NCBI RefSeq assembly: GCF_963678635.1
Contig: NC_087069.1
Location: forward strand, 54,356,928-54,420,927
Direction of reading: 5' to 3'
DNA: 64,000 nucleotides
Source: Symsagittifera roscoffensis
Lineage: Eukaryota; Xenacoelomorpha; Acoela; Convolutidae
The position numbers and the translations under genes are program-made. Under the pieces are notes generated by a model that was given only the letters and a program-made list of their open reading frames with translations, was not told the origin of the DNA and made no database searches. Within the stretch, counting starts at the first letter, position 1; each line of letters begins with the position of its first letter. Positions 1 through 10,621 of this stretch are shown in pieces.

Positions 1-57
1 GTTGTACACTTTGTCCACGCTTTGATGGCCCATCTGATCATGTGAACGAAAAAGCAA
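1..57 (-). pseudogene. Integrase N-terminal zinc-binding domain, partial at window edge
   Basis: Translating the minus strand of the first 57 bases gives a segment containing HDQMGHQSVDKVY. It matches the start of the HHCC zinc-binding (H2C2) domain at the N-terminus of Ty3/gypsy integrases, with both histidines of the HX3H pair visible (HDQMGH). The cysteine pair and the DDE catalytic core would lie beyond the left edge. It is in a different frame from the spacer ORF immediately upstream (84-626), so a frameshift separates them. Intactness of the core cannot be judged. Confidence 0.6.
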
Positions 58-83
58 TTCGGTCTGGTACAACTGTGGTAACA

Positions 84-626
84 CTATTGAATTATATTTG
101 TGAGGACTTTGTCCTTTTCCTTGCGTTTACAGGCTACTATTCCGTCTTTGTTCAAGTACAGTAAATCTTTCCTCTTCAGAAAAAATTGCTTCAAGATCTT
201 ATAACTGTCTGCCTCTAGATCTCCTTTGTCAGGTGCTCCGTTCTCGAGCCATCTCTTCAGATTGCTCGTCATTCTATCATTTCGTTGAGCCATTAAGAAA
301 ATCGACAACCGGTACCTGGCTTTCAGATACGTCTTCATCACGTTTAATTGTCCGCTTATTTTCTCCGGGGCATGAGCATCATCCATCAACTTGACACACC
401 AAATCTTCTTTAAAGGTGTTGCTTCCTGCACAGATGGTTCCATGTTGGTACGGACGACCGTACCATGCGGAAGTAATCTGGTTGGACGTTTCGACACTGC
501 TATCAATTCAAGCTCATCTGCGGCATTATCCACTACCGTGCCCTCCTCATCGGAGGTGTACCTGTCTCTGTCCGGGTCCTGATGCATTTCCCGGTCCAAC
601 CCGCGCTGTTTCCATGCCACCAACAA
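84..626 (-). pseudogene. Spacer between RNase H and integrase of the gypsy Pol, distal part
   Basis: Open frame of 180 codons directly upstream of the integrase zinc finger. The last third (around FFLKRKDLLYLNKDGIVACK) looks like the tether that precedes the integrase zinc finger in gypsy polyproteins, where a DG(V/I) motif is common. The first two thirds are charged and I do not recognise a domain. Basic helices are suggested by the KTYLKARYRLS and LKRWLENGAPDKGDLE segments. It is part of a Pol polyprotein rather than an independent gene. Confidence 0.6.
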
Positions 627-683
627 GGAATGAATCGCAATCTCCGAGCCATCAGAATTGGAAGTAGTTTCCGACGTATTTTC

Positions 684-938
684 CTAGGACTGAGTCCTTG
701 AGTCATCACTCCAGCCGGCGGATTCTACATCATTATATTCCACCTTGTCTGTAATGTTTCTCGACTCCCCGGACAAAATTCTATACGTTGGTTGTCTTGA
801 ATTCGACTCCCCGGACAAGTAGTCCTGTCCGGGCCCGAAAGCGCATGACTCCCCAGACAATGTCTCTTCTCCAGATGAGCTGTCCGAGCACGGCTCGAAC
901 TCTTGTTTTTCCTCAGTGAATTGAACTTTTCTCGTCAC
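684..938 (-). pseudogene. Acidic, serine-rich spacer segment of gypsy Pol with LSGES repeats
   Basis: An 84-codon open stretch of the decayed polyprotein, lying between the 963-1400 segment and the 84-626 segment. It is dominated by Ser, Glu and Asp and carries the pentapeptide LSGES three times (encoded by near-identical CTGTCCGGGGAGTC-type blocks). It has no recognisable fold and is probably disordered. It belongs to the unusually long RNase H-integrase spacer. Confidence 0.5.
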
Positions 939-962
939 ACTGGACTTTGACTTGACCCTGAC

Positions 963-1400
963 TTACTCAGTGGTATGGACGTTTAATGCTTCCCTGTGTT
1001 CCGTTAACGAAGTCCTCAACAAGACATACTTGGGCATTGAGTTCACTAGCTGATTCGATATCGACCGGCAGTCCCGCAGAATATCCCGACTCCGGATATT
1101 TACCGGCCTTTTCTCCGTTCTTTCAGTGATGGTCAGCCGCTGCATGGTCTCCATCCTTTCATGATCATGCCGTTCAACCTCTATGTCTAGCAGGTCACGG
1201 AGTTTCAACATGACAACCGGTGCCACCTTCACCGTCTTGTTCAGTAGGGCTATGCTATTGATGCCTAGCCTGGTCAGTTCATGTTGAACCAGGTTTGATC
1301 GAACAAGCAAGTCCAACGCGACCGGATCACCTTGCGATAACATTTTTATCTCCGCAGCACTTTCCACGGGAAGTTCGGGATGTCCTGGTATGGTATGCAA
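963..1400 (-). pseudogene. Spacer segment of gypsy Pol, unknown fold
   Basis: Open frame of 145 codons on the minus strand between the RNase H remnants and the acidic LSGES segment. Charged, helix-rich sequence with no motif I recognise. It contains a run of alternating charged residues (EVERHDHERMETMQRL) that could form a coiled coil. Its position inside the element supports its being polyprotein spacer rather than an independent gene. Confidence 0.45.
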
Positions 1401-1504
1401 TGACTTGTCAAGCCATCTAGTGAGTGGCAGTTCGTCGTAGGTTTCTTTGTCCAGGAATGAAAATCCATCCTTGATCTTCGCTTGGCTGGACTGCCCGCCT
1501 TCTA

Positions 1505-1890
1505 GTCGCTCATAAAACTCCGTCTTTTGCTGAGGCTATCGGCTTTCTGGTGCTTATCACGGGTTCGATGCTCTAGGATTATGTGGTATCCGTCAAGGCG
1601 CACGATCCCACAACCAATTTTGCTTTGATCCATTGAATAGATTTTCAGCCAGGCAAGAGCACGGTTGTCCACACGCAACTTGAAGGAAGCACTCCCTAAT
1701 TAGGCTCTGTATTTTTTCCACGAAAGTGATCACCGCAAACATCTCCGCTTTTGGTGCACCGTACTTCATTTCAGTGTCGCTCAGGGCATTACTTCCCTAG
1801 GCTATTGGTCGGAGAACGGTTCTTCCGTTCCATTCTTGTTCTTGGTGAAGTATGCCCGATATCGCAACCACTGAGGCGTCCGTGTCTAAC
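1505..1890 (-). pseudogene. RNase H domain remnants of gypsy Pol
   Basis: Immediately after the RT thumb/connection, the minus strand encodes a FVLDTDAS segment (near 1880-1900), the first catalytic-aspartate motif of Ty3-type RNase H. Further fragments in other frames (LSDTEMKYGAPKAEM, a KADSLS-like segment near 1540) correspond to later RNase H motifs. Several frameshifts and in-frame stops interrupt them, so there is no continuous ORF. Assignment rests on position and these short motifs. Confidence 0.6.
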
Positions 1891-2892
1891 ACGAACATCC
1901 CTTTTCTGTCGGGTTGCCGAGGACCGGAGCCTCGCAGAGTTCGCGCTTAATATTCTCAAAGGAGGCCTGAGCCTCGTCAGTCCAGCAGAATTTCTTGCCT
2001 TTATTTCGCGTCAGTTTCTGCATGGGGTATATTTTGTCTGCATCCCCCTTGATAAACTCTCGGTAGTATTTAGCAAATCCGAGGAAGCTCATCAATTGTG
2101 TGTCGTTCTTCGGTGCTTTCCATGTCAACACCGCTTCAACCGCTTCGGGATCTGGCCTGACCCCGTTTTTATCTACAAGGTGGCCCAGATACTTGGTTGA
2201 GTCTCTCAAAATTTCGCACTTTGAAGGTTTGCAGTTCAGACCCGCTTGTTTTATGCAACCAAAGACCTCGTCTAGTCTCCTTATATGGTCCTCCAGCTTT
2301 GCTGTCGCGATGACCACGTCATCAACGTAACACAATTTGAGATTGCCATACTTTTTATTTACATTCGTGAGTGCCTGAGCCATGAATTGTTGGAACGTAG
2401 CCGTCGTATTGCATAATCCAAACGGCATTCTTTTCCACTGGTACAGCCCCAGCTCGCACGCAAAGCCTGTGTTCTGTCGATCCTGTTTTCTGAGGGGCAC
2501 CTGCCAGAACGCAGAGCCCAAAACCAACGTCGTTAAGAATTTTGCATCTCCTAACTTGGAGAGGCTCTCGTCGATGCGAGGAATCGGGTATGCGTCCTCT
2601 ATCGTTACCGCATTCAGGTAGCGGAAGTCACAACAAAATCTAAGTTGCCCCCTTTCTTTTTTGCCATGACCACGCCGCAAGCCCACGAGCACTTCGACGG
2701 TTCGATCATGTCATACTCCATTATCATTTCAATTTCTTTTCTGCATGCTTCTGATTTGTGTGGGGTCATTCTCCTTGCCCCTTCCCTGTGAGGTACTGAG
2801 CCCTCTTCTATTTCGATCTCATATTCTACAAAATTGCAGCAACCTTTATCGGCCTTATGCCTCGAAAAAACGTCTTCGTTTTGATTTAACAT
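1886..2892 (-). pseudogene. Ty3/gypsy reverse transcriptase, frameshifted and with a mutated motif A
   Basis: Two overlapping frames (2892-2614, then 2692-1886) together cover the fingers, palm and thumb of a gypsy reverse transcriptase, which copies the element RNA into DNA. The palm motif YVDD is intact at about 2315-2332 (LCYVDDVVIA). FGLCNTTATFQQFM, LGH and the SFLGFAKYYREFIKG thumb region are all present. Motif A should read L-D-L-x-S, but here it reads TTLVLGS: the catalytic aspartate is valine (codon at 2522-2524). With the frameshift near 2650 this RT cannot be active. The downstream frame continues into the connection (KKFCWTDEAQASFENIK) before RNase H. Confidence 0.92.
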
Positions 2893-2971
2893 AGCTCTGA
2901 GCGATTCCAGTTCCTTATTCGATATTTTGCCTTTAAATGCTCTACCTCAGGTAGGACTGGCTTGTTCGCTG

Positions 2972-4171
2972 CTAATTCTGTTTCTCCCCGTCCTTGAGGT
3001 CAATCATGACATCGAAGTTGCGCACAAAATCCCGTCCTAGGATGAACTGGTCGGACTCGTCAAGATTCTCGACGACCAGGAAACTCATCCATAGATGTCT
3101 CCCTCCTAGCTGCAATGAGTTGATAGGGGTACTTCTTGTCACGTAAATTGCACCCTGATTAGCCGCTGCCAGCTTGATGTTGGTCGGAATCAGATCCGAC
3201 CTATGAAAACTCATGTCGGTCCAAGTGCTCACAGGCATGACAGTGATCACTGCTCCGGTCTCTAATAGTCCCTTCACGGAGAGTTGTCTACCCTGCACGT
3301 CCAGTACATGCGCGGCCAGATCGATTTCACAGCCTATGTGGACGGCGTCTTGTTCGAGCATGGCGTTGTGTCCATTTCTTCGGACCTTAAGCTCTTCTCG
3401 ATCAATGTAGGTTCGACCTACCTGGTCAGCTGCAGCAGTCAGGTGAGCTTTAGTGTAAATGTTTCTTCCATCCACGTTCATTAAAATCGGATATGGGCCA
3501 TGGACCTCGATGTGATGTCCATCTACTTTTACTAGTCTTAGACCTCCTGTTGTGAACAACGCTCGCACCGCTCTTGAGTCCAATTTGGGATCCTTCTCTC
3601 TCAAGTAGTCCGCGTAGATATCCAGGTGTACTAGCGTGATCTCCGGGGGCTCGCTCATGATCGACATTATTTTCGTCCCTTCTCTTGTCAAACCGAAAGT
3701 CTTCCCCGAGATGACATTCAGCTGTAGACCCTGCTTTCTGGGTTCCTGGTTATCCTCTTCCTTCGTCGATCTTCCCAGACTGTCGAGTTTCTCGCGCCGC
3801 TCTGTGTTCTCTAATTCTGACCTTACCCATTGCTCAACCTCTTTGGTGGCCAATTCTTGCTGGACATTCTGTAATGCGGTCCGTGCCGCTAGGCCATAAT
3901 TCACCTTGAGCGCGCCTGTTGACTCCGCTTCCAGGCTCGAGGTTTTCACCTTCATGGTTGTGAAGGTGCATGTTGTCACCTCTTTCTTTCGTGACTCGAC
4001 TTCATTCATCAGGCGGGCTCGATTTGCCTTGACCCCCGAAACTGCCTCCTCATGGCGGGGATGCTTCGCTTCCGCTACTGCATCCCAGAATTGAGTGCAA
4101 TCCGACGTGAAATGTCCATCCAAGTTACAGAAGAAGCATCTTGGTCCATATCTCATTATGAGTCCTCTCAC
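2972..4171 (-). pseudogene. Gypsy Gag C-terminal zinc knuckle plus aspartic protease, Asp replaced by Glu
   Basis: A 399-codon open frame on the minus strand. Near its start is a CX2CX4HX4C zinc knuckle (CFFCNLDGHFTSDC), typical of nucleocapsid. The C-terminal half is a pepsin-type retroviral protease: the active-site loop reads LLETGAVITVMP at 3251-3271, followed about 90 residues later by ILGRDF, the usual second hallmark. The catalytic residue should be Asp (DTGA), but here it is Glu, which should abolish or strongly weaken activity. The linker between knuckle and protease is charged. A stop separates this frame from the first zinc knuckle upstream. Confidence 0.88.
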
Positions 4172-4189
4172 GTACTATTCCTGGTCCTC

Positions 4190-4330
4190 ATCGGTCGCAT
4201 CTAGGTCGTCAAGAAAACAGCCCATCGCTTTCATGTTTTGTTTGTAAGCAGAACAGGCGGAAACATGGTGGTCCATAGAACTACAATTCGCACATGGCCT
4301 CCTCGTATCCATGTCGTCACGAGGTCTGTA
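4190..4330 (-). pseudogene. First Gag zinc knuckle, separated by a stop codon
   Basis: The minus strand encodes CANCSSMDHHVSAC near 4256-4300, a CX2CX4HX4C nucleocapsid knuckle. It lies in line with, but upstream of, the knuckle in the 2972-4171 frame. An in-frame TAG near 4165-4175 separates the two. The original Gag therefore had tandem knuckles. Confidence 0.6.
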
Positions 4331-4363
4331 ACAACTTGAGTTCGCGCCAGTGTTTGTTCCGCA

Positions 4364-4663
4364 TTAGTTGCCATAATTGGTGTAACGGTTTTGCGCCCTT
4401 GGTTTTATGAGCAAATACTGACGCGACTTCTTACGCAACTCATCGGGCGTGGGCACCTGGTCAAGCGACAGAGTGAAGTGTGTGGCCAACTTGGTTTTCA
4501 GCTCAACTTTTTTTACTCCATTCATGAACTTTGAAGCGATTGCCAAGTTTCGCTCCGATATTCTCTCATCGGGATTGATCCTCCTTCTGAGTAAATCAAG
4601 GTAATCTAAAAACTTGTCTATGGATTCGTCACCTCTTTGACGCCTTTTTTCAAACTTCACCAT
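4364..4663 (-). pseudogene. Gypsy Gag capsid domain, C-terminal part
   Basis: A 99-codon open stretch containing FEKRRQRGDESIDKFLDYL and a following helix-rich region. This is the Retrotrans_gag-type pattern, where a QR-x-x-E-S/T-(V/I)-x-x-(F/Y) block marks the capsid C-terminal domain. The upstream part of the capsid continues in another frame to about 4870, with stops near 4680 and 4866. It lies just before the zinc knuckles, as expected. Confidence 0.75.
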
Positions 4664-4864
4664 AGCTTGTTGCCCTTGTTAACCAGAGCCGAAACGATTA
4701 AGCAGGATGTCGATTATCTTGCGAGCGCTGGGTCGTTCATTGGTCCTTTTCGCCACTACGCAACTTAGGGCGGTACCATCTAGGTTGCTTGTCAGTGCGC
4801 TGCATTCTTGTTTCTTTGAGAGATTCTCTTCCTCAAAATGTAAAATCATCACCTCAATCCAGGT

Positions 4865-6481
4865 CTAGATGCAGCCATCTATTTCGTCCTTGTATGACTT
4901 CGGCTTTTTGAGTGGACTTCTTGACTTCTCTCCTCTCTCGGTTGACTTCGACAGTTGGGTGAGGAACGTTTCAAGAGATCTGTTCAAGGGCTCAAACCTT
5001 GAGGCGTACATCGTTGTGTCCTGCGAGACGGTAGACCAATCTGGCACTCATGTGGCTTGTGGTACAGTAGGCCATTGTGTCCCCAAATTGGCATCCGCCT
5101 CCGGTGGGACTGGGTTCGTCCAACCCGGCCTTGACGTTGCTGCCCTGGGTCTCTCCCTTTGATTGGACTAAAAATTTGTTCTTGAACCCGGCTGGGCCCC
5201 GGCATAGCTGTGAGCTCCTATCCATCAGTCGCCTGGCGTGAGTCCTCTCGCTGGGAGGGACGCTCCTCCCTATTTCTACCGTTTAAGAACTCGTCTAGCT
5301 TTCGCATCATCAGGTCAGATTTGGCATCTAACCTTTTCTCCAGGCTGGTCATCGTATGAGCATAGGTATCGTCATGATCGTTCAACAATCGCTCGATCTT
5401 TCTTCCGACTCCTTGGCTGCTAGAGCCAAGCTCTGTGCTAAGCATTGATCGGTTTTCCGAAACAATTGGGCCTGATCGGTTCTTGCCTGTGACTTTACAT
5501 CCGTAAGCTCATTTCGCAACTTCTCTTGACCTTGCTGGGCCCTCTCTTCGACTCGGTCTATTTTCTTAGTCATGTCCCGTCGCAGCTCTTTCAGGCCTGT
5601 CCTTACACCGGCAATTATGTCACTCATGTCGCTAGCCGTTCCCAGCGTTGGGGTAAGACCAAGAGACGATGACGTCAATGGAGGTTGAGGCCTGGTACTC
5701 GACGATGCACCACCATTCTGTAAGTCCATCGACATCATTAGCCTGTCGTGTGTCGACGACGCTCCCATCGTTATTCCGTCTAACATTGGTCTAGTTGGCG
5801 AGTCCGACAACGCTTTCTTGCTCTTCTCCTGTCTCGGGCTAGGAGTGAAGTCCATGTCCGAGTACAAACCGTCATATCCAGAGGACAATCCATCAGTTCG
5901 GAGCGACCTCATGCGTTCATCGTACATCGTCTTGAAGCTTCTTTTCGCTTTTGAACTTGGTTGCTCCTCCCTCGGGCTTATGCTCAACATCATCGCATTC
6001 TTGCCCTGTTTGACTAGAGAGGGTTGTTCCTTTCTCCACCTGTTATTCTTAGTCTCCGATTTGGACGTTCTCGTGAACAATAGTTCTTCTCGCGGTTCGA
6101 CCTCGGAACGCTTCGAGGCTTCCTATGTTCTTTCAGCTTCCTCCCGTCCAAAGTCCTCACCTGGCTCTTCCAGGTCCGCGTGATGGTGGTAGTCGGGTAG
6201 GATTAGCGTTTGCTCCCCTCCTCGAAGGGATCTGTTGGTGTCCCGCTCGCCGGTCCGGCCTCAGCACTTCGCCCTTCATCGCCATTAAGGTTCTTTTTCC
6301 TTCTCAGTTTCATTCCGCTCACTGAAAGACCAGCTTGATCTCTAGTCGTTGCTTTGTCAGCAAAAACGTCGGAAACGCTGCTAATCGTGGATCGTCTACG
6401 CCGTGTTTCAAACTTTCGCTTAGTTCCCGTGCTCAGCCTGGTAATCTTAGTTGTTACTCCTAACGAGTTTCTACGCTGCAT
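4865..6481 (-). pseudogene. Gypsy Gag N-terminal region, broken into several frames
   Basis: Minus-strand open segments 6481-6203 (starting ATG), 6080-5382, 5445-5218, 5225-4992 and 5047-4865 form a chain interrupted by frameshifts. The first is very basic (TKRKFETRRRRS). The second is serine-rich, then becomes a long charged helix likely to be a coiled coil (KKIDRVEERAQQGQEKLRNE). The capsid follows at lower coordinates. I take these as the matrix-like N-terminal Gag part. The ATG at 6481 is the first in a frame that leads into Gag and is a plausible original start, but decay prevents certainty. Confidence 0.7.
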
Positions 6482-6951
6482 GCCTCGTGATAAACAAAAA
6501 AAATTTGACGGAAAGGTACAAGTTCCAAAATTAAATTCGAAAAAAATTGCTCAAGCCTACTCACTCAATTCCTTTAAAATCAAAAAAATCCCATCAATTG
6601 TTTAGAGATACTATTAGTGACTCAGCTCATGTTACACAAAGGGCCTGCTTAGTGTTAAGATAATACTAACTCCACTCAGTTACCTGGTATAACAATATCA
6701 CAAATTTTTAAAGGATATTACAACAACACACAAAACACCGTTGACAACTAGATAAGAATACCCTATAGGTGCCAGCAATTGTTTTTGTTTACAATCACTT
6801 TACCGCTAAAGACGTATAAATCACTGTCTCGTTTAGAATCAAACAAAATTTTATAAAAAAGCAGTGATGTTTTCAGTAACAGACAATTAAAACTTAGCCT
6901 TAACGAAAAAAGACTTCCCTCGATTGGAACACTCCAAAAGGAGGAAGCCCA

Positions 6952-7245
6952 GGACACTGTCTTCTCAAGTGAGTGTGTCTGGTCGACTACACTCACCGAG
7001 TTCTTCTTTTAGGTGTCCTGCGGTTGCCCGAGCTGTCCTAATAAGTAGCTCAAGGCAACCTCTGATCGAAAATTTCTAAAGCCTATGAAAAAGCTCTCCC
7101 ACACCCGGACAGCTCCAAGTGCTTGAGAGCAGGGAACACCTTTTCTTCTTAAGTGGGTGCGTATTGCCTAATAAACTCACCAAGGTCTTCTTTTATATGT
7201 TCCAGGATTGCCCGAGCTTTCCCATTAAGTAGCTCAAGGCAACCA
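6952..7245 (-). repeat. Duplicated block of about 115 bp in the gypsy 5' LTR/leader
   Basis: Copy one spans roughly 6952-7062 and copy two 7130-7245. They share CTTCTTTTA, TTGCCCGAGCT and AAGTAGCTCAAGGCAACC in the same order. Each carries an inverted repeat, GTTGCCCGAGCT with AGCTCAAGGCAAC, giving a stem of about 12 bp. Copy one has a second hairpin (GTGAGTGT/ACACTCAC). The block surrounds the minus-strand TATA box and is probably promoter/R-region duplication. Confidence 0.6.
7190..7197 (-). promoter_or_regulatory. TATA box of the gypsy element's 5' LTR
   Basis: The minus strand reads CATATAAAAG here, a consensus TATAAAAG, about 710 bp upstream of the Gag ATG. It sits inside one of two copies of a duplicated hairpin-bearing block. 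In the other copy (6952-7062) the same place reads CCTAAAAG, so only this copy keeps the TATA. Transcription would start about 25-30 bases to the left, near 7160. Confidence 0.5.
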
Positions 7246-7439
7246 CACAACCAAAATAACAATCAAAAAAATTTGTTCGGGTTTTTCTGATAAAACCGAT
7301 CTAGAATCCAAAATTGATCGCGAATTTCAAGGTCAACTGGGCTCCTTATTTCCCAATATGTACATTCTGTTAGTAGTTGTCCTCCTATTCCGACCTTAAA
7401 TGGATACCTTTAAGATTTTCAAACTACCCCCGATGGTAC

Positions 7440-8290
7440 CTCTAAGTCTTCACTAAGGAGGGTTGATAAGGGGCCTAAGTCAATCCGGAGGGTTACTTCG
7501 GAGGGTTGTTAAGATACTTAGCCTACTCCGGAGGGTTATCTCGGAGGGTACCTTAGCCACCTATGTCACTTAGAAGGGTCTCCAACTAGTCTCAGAAAGT
7601 GGCAAAACAAGCTAAATTAACTCCGGGGGTTATTTTAACTTCATCGGAGGGTTGCGTGGAAAATTTCTACAAAAGAGGCTTGCTAAGGGGCTTAGCTGAC
7701 TCCAGTGGATTGCTACGGACGGTTCCCCAAAAATTGAGAAAACGGATGATTTTACCTCCAATTGCACTCTAATTGACTTAAAACTAGGTTGGCTGACTCG
7801 GTCAACCTTCCCAGGTGGATAAAAAGGTAATCTTATAAATTTTTCTGCCGCTCAGAGGGTTCCCTGAAATTTGGACTTTCCGAACTAACAAATTCAAAAA
7901 AATTTGCCTCTACTGAAGTTATCAACCTTAAAACGGTTGCCATTCAGAAAATTGGTCAAAAACGTCGACTTATGGTACCAAAATTATTCCGATCAATCGG
8001 CTTGTCTTGTTTGAAATCACCAAAAACGCGTTCGTCAAGTTGGCCTTTTTTCACTGCCTATAAAGGTTCTCAGAGACTTTTTCCGCAATTCTTGCTGAAA
8101 GTACCTAAAAATAATTAAAAAGAGCGTAGGTTCCCTGTTCGGAATTGAAATAATGCTAAAAATCGGACCAAAATTGGTTTGCAAACAAAAATTTGGCCAA
8201 AAACTATTAAATCTGGACCCTCGATTCCTTCCTTTTCCAAACTTTATATCTCTAGCGCTATCCACGGAGCTATTCGGAGGGTTAGTCAAA
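7440..8290. repeat. G-rich region with a recurrent CGGAGGGTT motif, probable U3 of the gypsy LTR
   Basis: The nonamer CGGAGGGTT or close variants occur near 7455, 7482, 7496, 7533, 7547, 7623, 7645, 7855 and 8274, with a further copy near 9425. The reverse complement CCCTCCG is near 8929 and 9300. No coding frame is present. The location upstream of the minus-strand TATA suggests an LTR enhancer/U3, but I could not find the LTR edge. Confidence 0.4.
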
Positions 8291-8299
8291 ATCTCTCTA

Positions 8300-10620
8300 G
8301 CAACTGAGCACGTTATGCTATCACGCTCCTAACAAAAAAAACTTTTATCGCTCTAACTCTAAAAACTCAAAAACTCTATCCTCAAAACTTATTGACAAAA
8401 TTTGGAAAAGTATCAAAATTTTGATCGAAAAAATTTTGCTTTCACCAACTTCTACTGAATCTTTTTTCGCGCGGTTTCTTTAGTTAGGGTGATCGAACTA
8501 CGTAGTAGTTCACTGTACAGAAGCGATTTGCTGATCAGAAAAGCTCGGATATCCAAAATGTTTGGGGGTTAACTTTTTGGTCAAAAATCAGTATTTTCGA
8601 AGAATTTGGGGTGTTTCTCGGGTCCAAACAAGAGATAAGTAATGTATAATAAGGATAATTACCTATTAGTAGTCGTTAATCAATATTACTATACCCTCCT
8701 TTGCACCAAAAAATTCGAGTTAAAACCTTTAACTCGGAAATTCGCAATCGATGAAGGTTGCAATCGGACCGCGCCAATTGTGCCACCCACCACCTAAGTT
8801 TAAATTAAATAGTACCCAAATGATACTAAAATTGTATCAACGATACCCTCGAGTCGTTTTGGATGTTGTCCTTGATGCCCTCTCTGTTGAGTCCGGAACA
8901 CGTCTGTCAGCTTCCCACTCTACCCTCCGGTCACCGGCAATATTATCATTAACGTGCTTAAACACTCAAACTACACTCAAAGAAGGGTACTTAACCCACC
9001 TTCCAAACACTCAATTTTTGGATCAGAAATGATTTAAATCAATCTGAAACAACAACAATAGGAAGGTCAGATTTCATCCCGTCCGGAAATAGTATGTTAA
9101 CTGTCAATTTACACTTTTTTTAACTGTTTTTGGTCTTTTTTGGATTTTTTACTGTTTTTGTACTTCTCTGTCTTCAAGTAAATTTGTTTTTGGCTTTTTC
9201 TGGGTTTTATACTATTTTTGTTTGGTGTTACGATTTCTCTTTTATTGTTTTCGGTCCCAGGGCCTTGGGATAAGCGGGCTCTACACTTCCTACCTAACCC
9301 TCCGGCCCCCGGATTTTTTTGTCTTAACAAAGTTAAAAAGCTAAATAGTACCAGGCGGAGGTTCGGCACCTTCCTCCTAATACAATACAGGACAACACGG
9401 CCTCTAGCTCGGGCATACGCCCGGAGCGGAGGGTTCTTCGCTGAAACTTTTCCTGATCATGATGGTCTTATGCTTTTGACAGGCCCACCCAGGAGCGCCA
9501 TAAAAACGTCTATGTAACCTTCGCCCAATTACTACACAGTGACGGAGCGTAGAAAAAGTACCTATAGACGACTGGCCGGCGTCAGTTACATGAATTCTAC
9601 TCGTTTTTCACCATCTCGACCTAGCCAGTTGATTTTCTGGTCTGTTTAGGGCTAAGTAAAAAGTTAGTATTTTCAGGCCATCAGTCAAACGACTTTTAAT
9701 CAGCTTCCGTTTACATGCGAAGATAATCACATAGCTGGGTCTCGGATCCCCATACTACGTGATTGCTATTAAAAACACGGCTCGGGTATCCTATTTTACT
9801 ATGTTTTTGGTGACAGTTCTATACTAAATCCATTGGAGATGGATTGAACCTTTCCCCTTCCTAGCTATCATATTCTAAAATAACAAATAATACAGGTGTT
9901 AATTTAAATGTTCAGGACATCAGAGTAGCTAAAAAAGTAGTTTATCACAGTCCTTCACCATATGATGTCTCTGGGGGCCGAGCCTCCGACTCCGTGCTTT
10001 TTCTGTAATAACGTCGTTATTACTCCCAATTCCTGGCACGGCAGGGAGCTGCTCCTTCCTTCTTCCCCCTTCCCTTTGCCTCCTTTCAGTCTCTTGTCTC
10101 CAATTAATTCTCTTATCGTGCTCGATCGGCACGATAAAAGGCTTCGTATTTTCCTCTATTTTTCAGACAATTTGTCTCTCACACAATTGGTTGTTGTTGT
10201 GTTTTTCGTCACTTTTTAGCCAAAAATGGCCATTTCCCGTATTTCTCAGAAATAAACTGTCTGCAATCGAATTTTCGAAATTTAAAATTCCAGAATATTC
10301 TAACCTCTTTTTCAACAATGCATGATCACTATACTATACTAAATCTCGACTCTAATGTCTTTTTGGTGCTGCGACGGAAGGGACCGCTGTGCCAATCCGG
10401 GGGAATGGCAATAATCAACAATTTTTTCTCTGAGTTGGGAAAATCGTTTGACACGTGCATCATCTAACTTAAGAATTGAAGAATTGTTAATATTTTCAAA
10501 ACTGAGTGCGGTAAAAACACCCTTCATGAGATTTTTTGATTGAGTTTTTGAAAATCTGATGCCTAATTTCAGGGATTTCGAAGTTGCTTGGAAGGAAATT
10601 GGGTTCACATAATTTTGATA
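8300..10620. other. Non-coding stretch, no gene recognised
   Basis: AT-rich DNA with short spurious frames only. Two small inverted repeats are visible: TAATAACG/CGTTATTA near 10007-10023, and TTATCGTGC/GCACGATAA around 10110-10138. The 8300-9540 part still contains a few CCCTCCG motifs and may be the outer part of the flanking retroelement. Confidence 0.4.
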
Positions 10621-10621
10621 A

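Larger units (their letters stand above)
1..7300 (-). mobile_element. Decayed Ty3/gypsy LTR retrotransposon, 3' part beyond left edge
   Basis: Reading right to left, the minus strand holds Gag-like sequence, two zinc knuckles, an aspartic protease, reverse transcriptase, RNase H remnants, a long spacer and the start of an integrase zinc finger. This order (protease, RT, RNase H, integrase) is that of Metaviridae (Ty3/gypsy). The reading frame is broken repeatedly by frameshifts and stops, and two catalytic positions are altered, so this copy is dead. A TATA box on the minus strand near 7190 suggests the 5' LTR promoter, which would place the U3 region in the G-rich sequence further right. The outer LTR edge, primer binding site and target duplication were not found. 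The integrase core, polypurine tract and 3' LTR must lie left of position 1. Confidence 0.9.

Noticed and set aside
1751-2621. Plus-strand frames of 76-149 codons over the RT region
   Set aside because: Antisense shadows of the recognisable reverse transcriptase.
8751-9032. 93-codon plus-strand frame
   Set aside because: Composition looks random, no homology is recognised, and it is embedded in DNA adjoining the LTR region.
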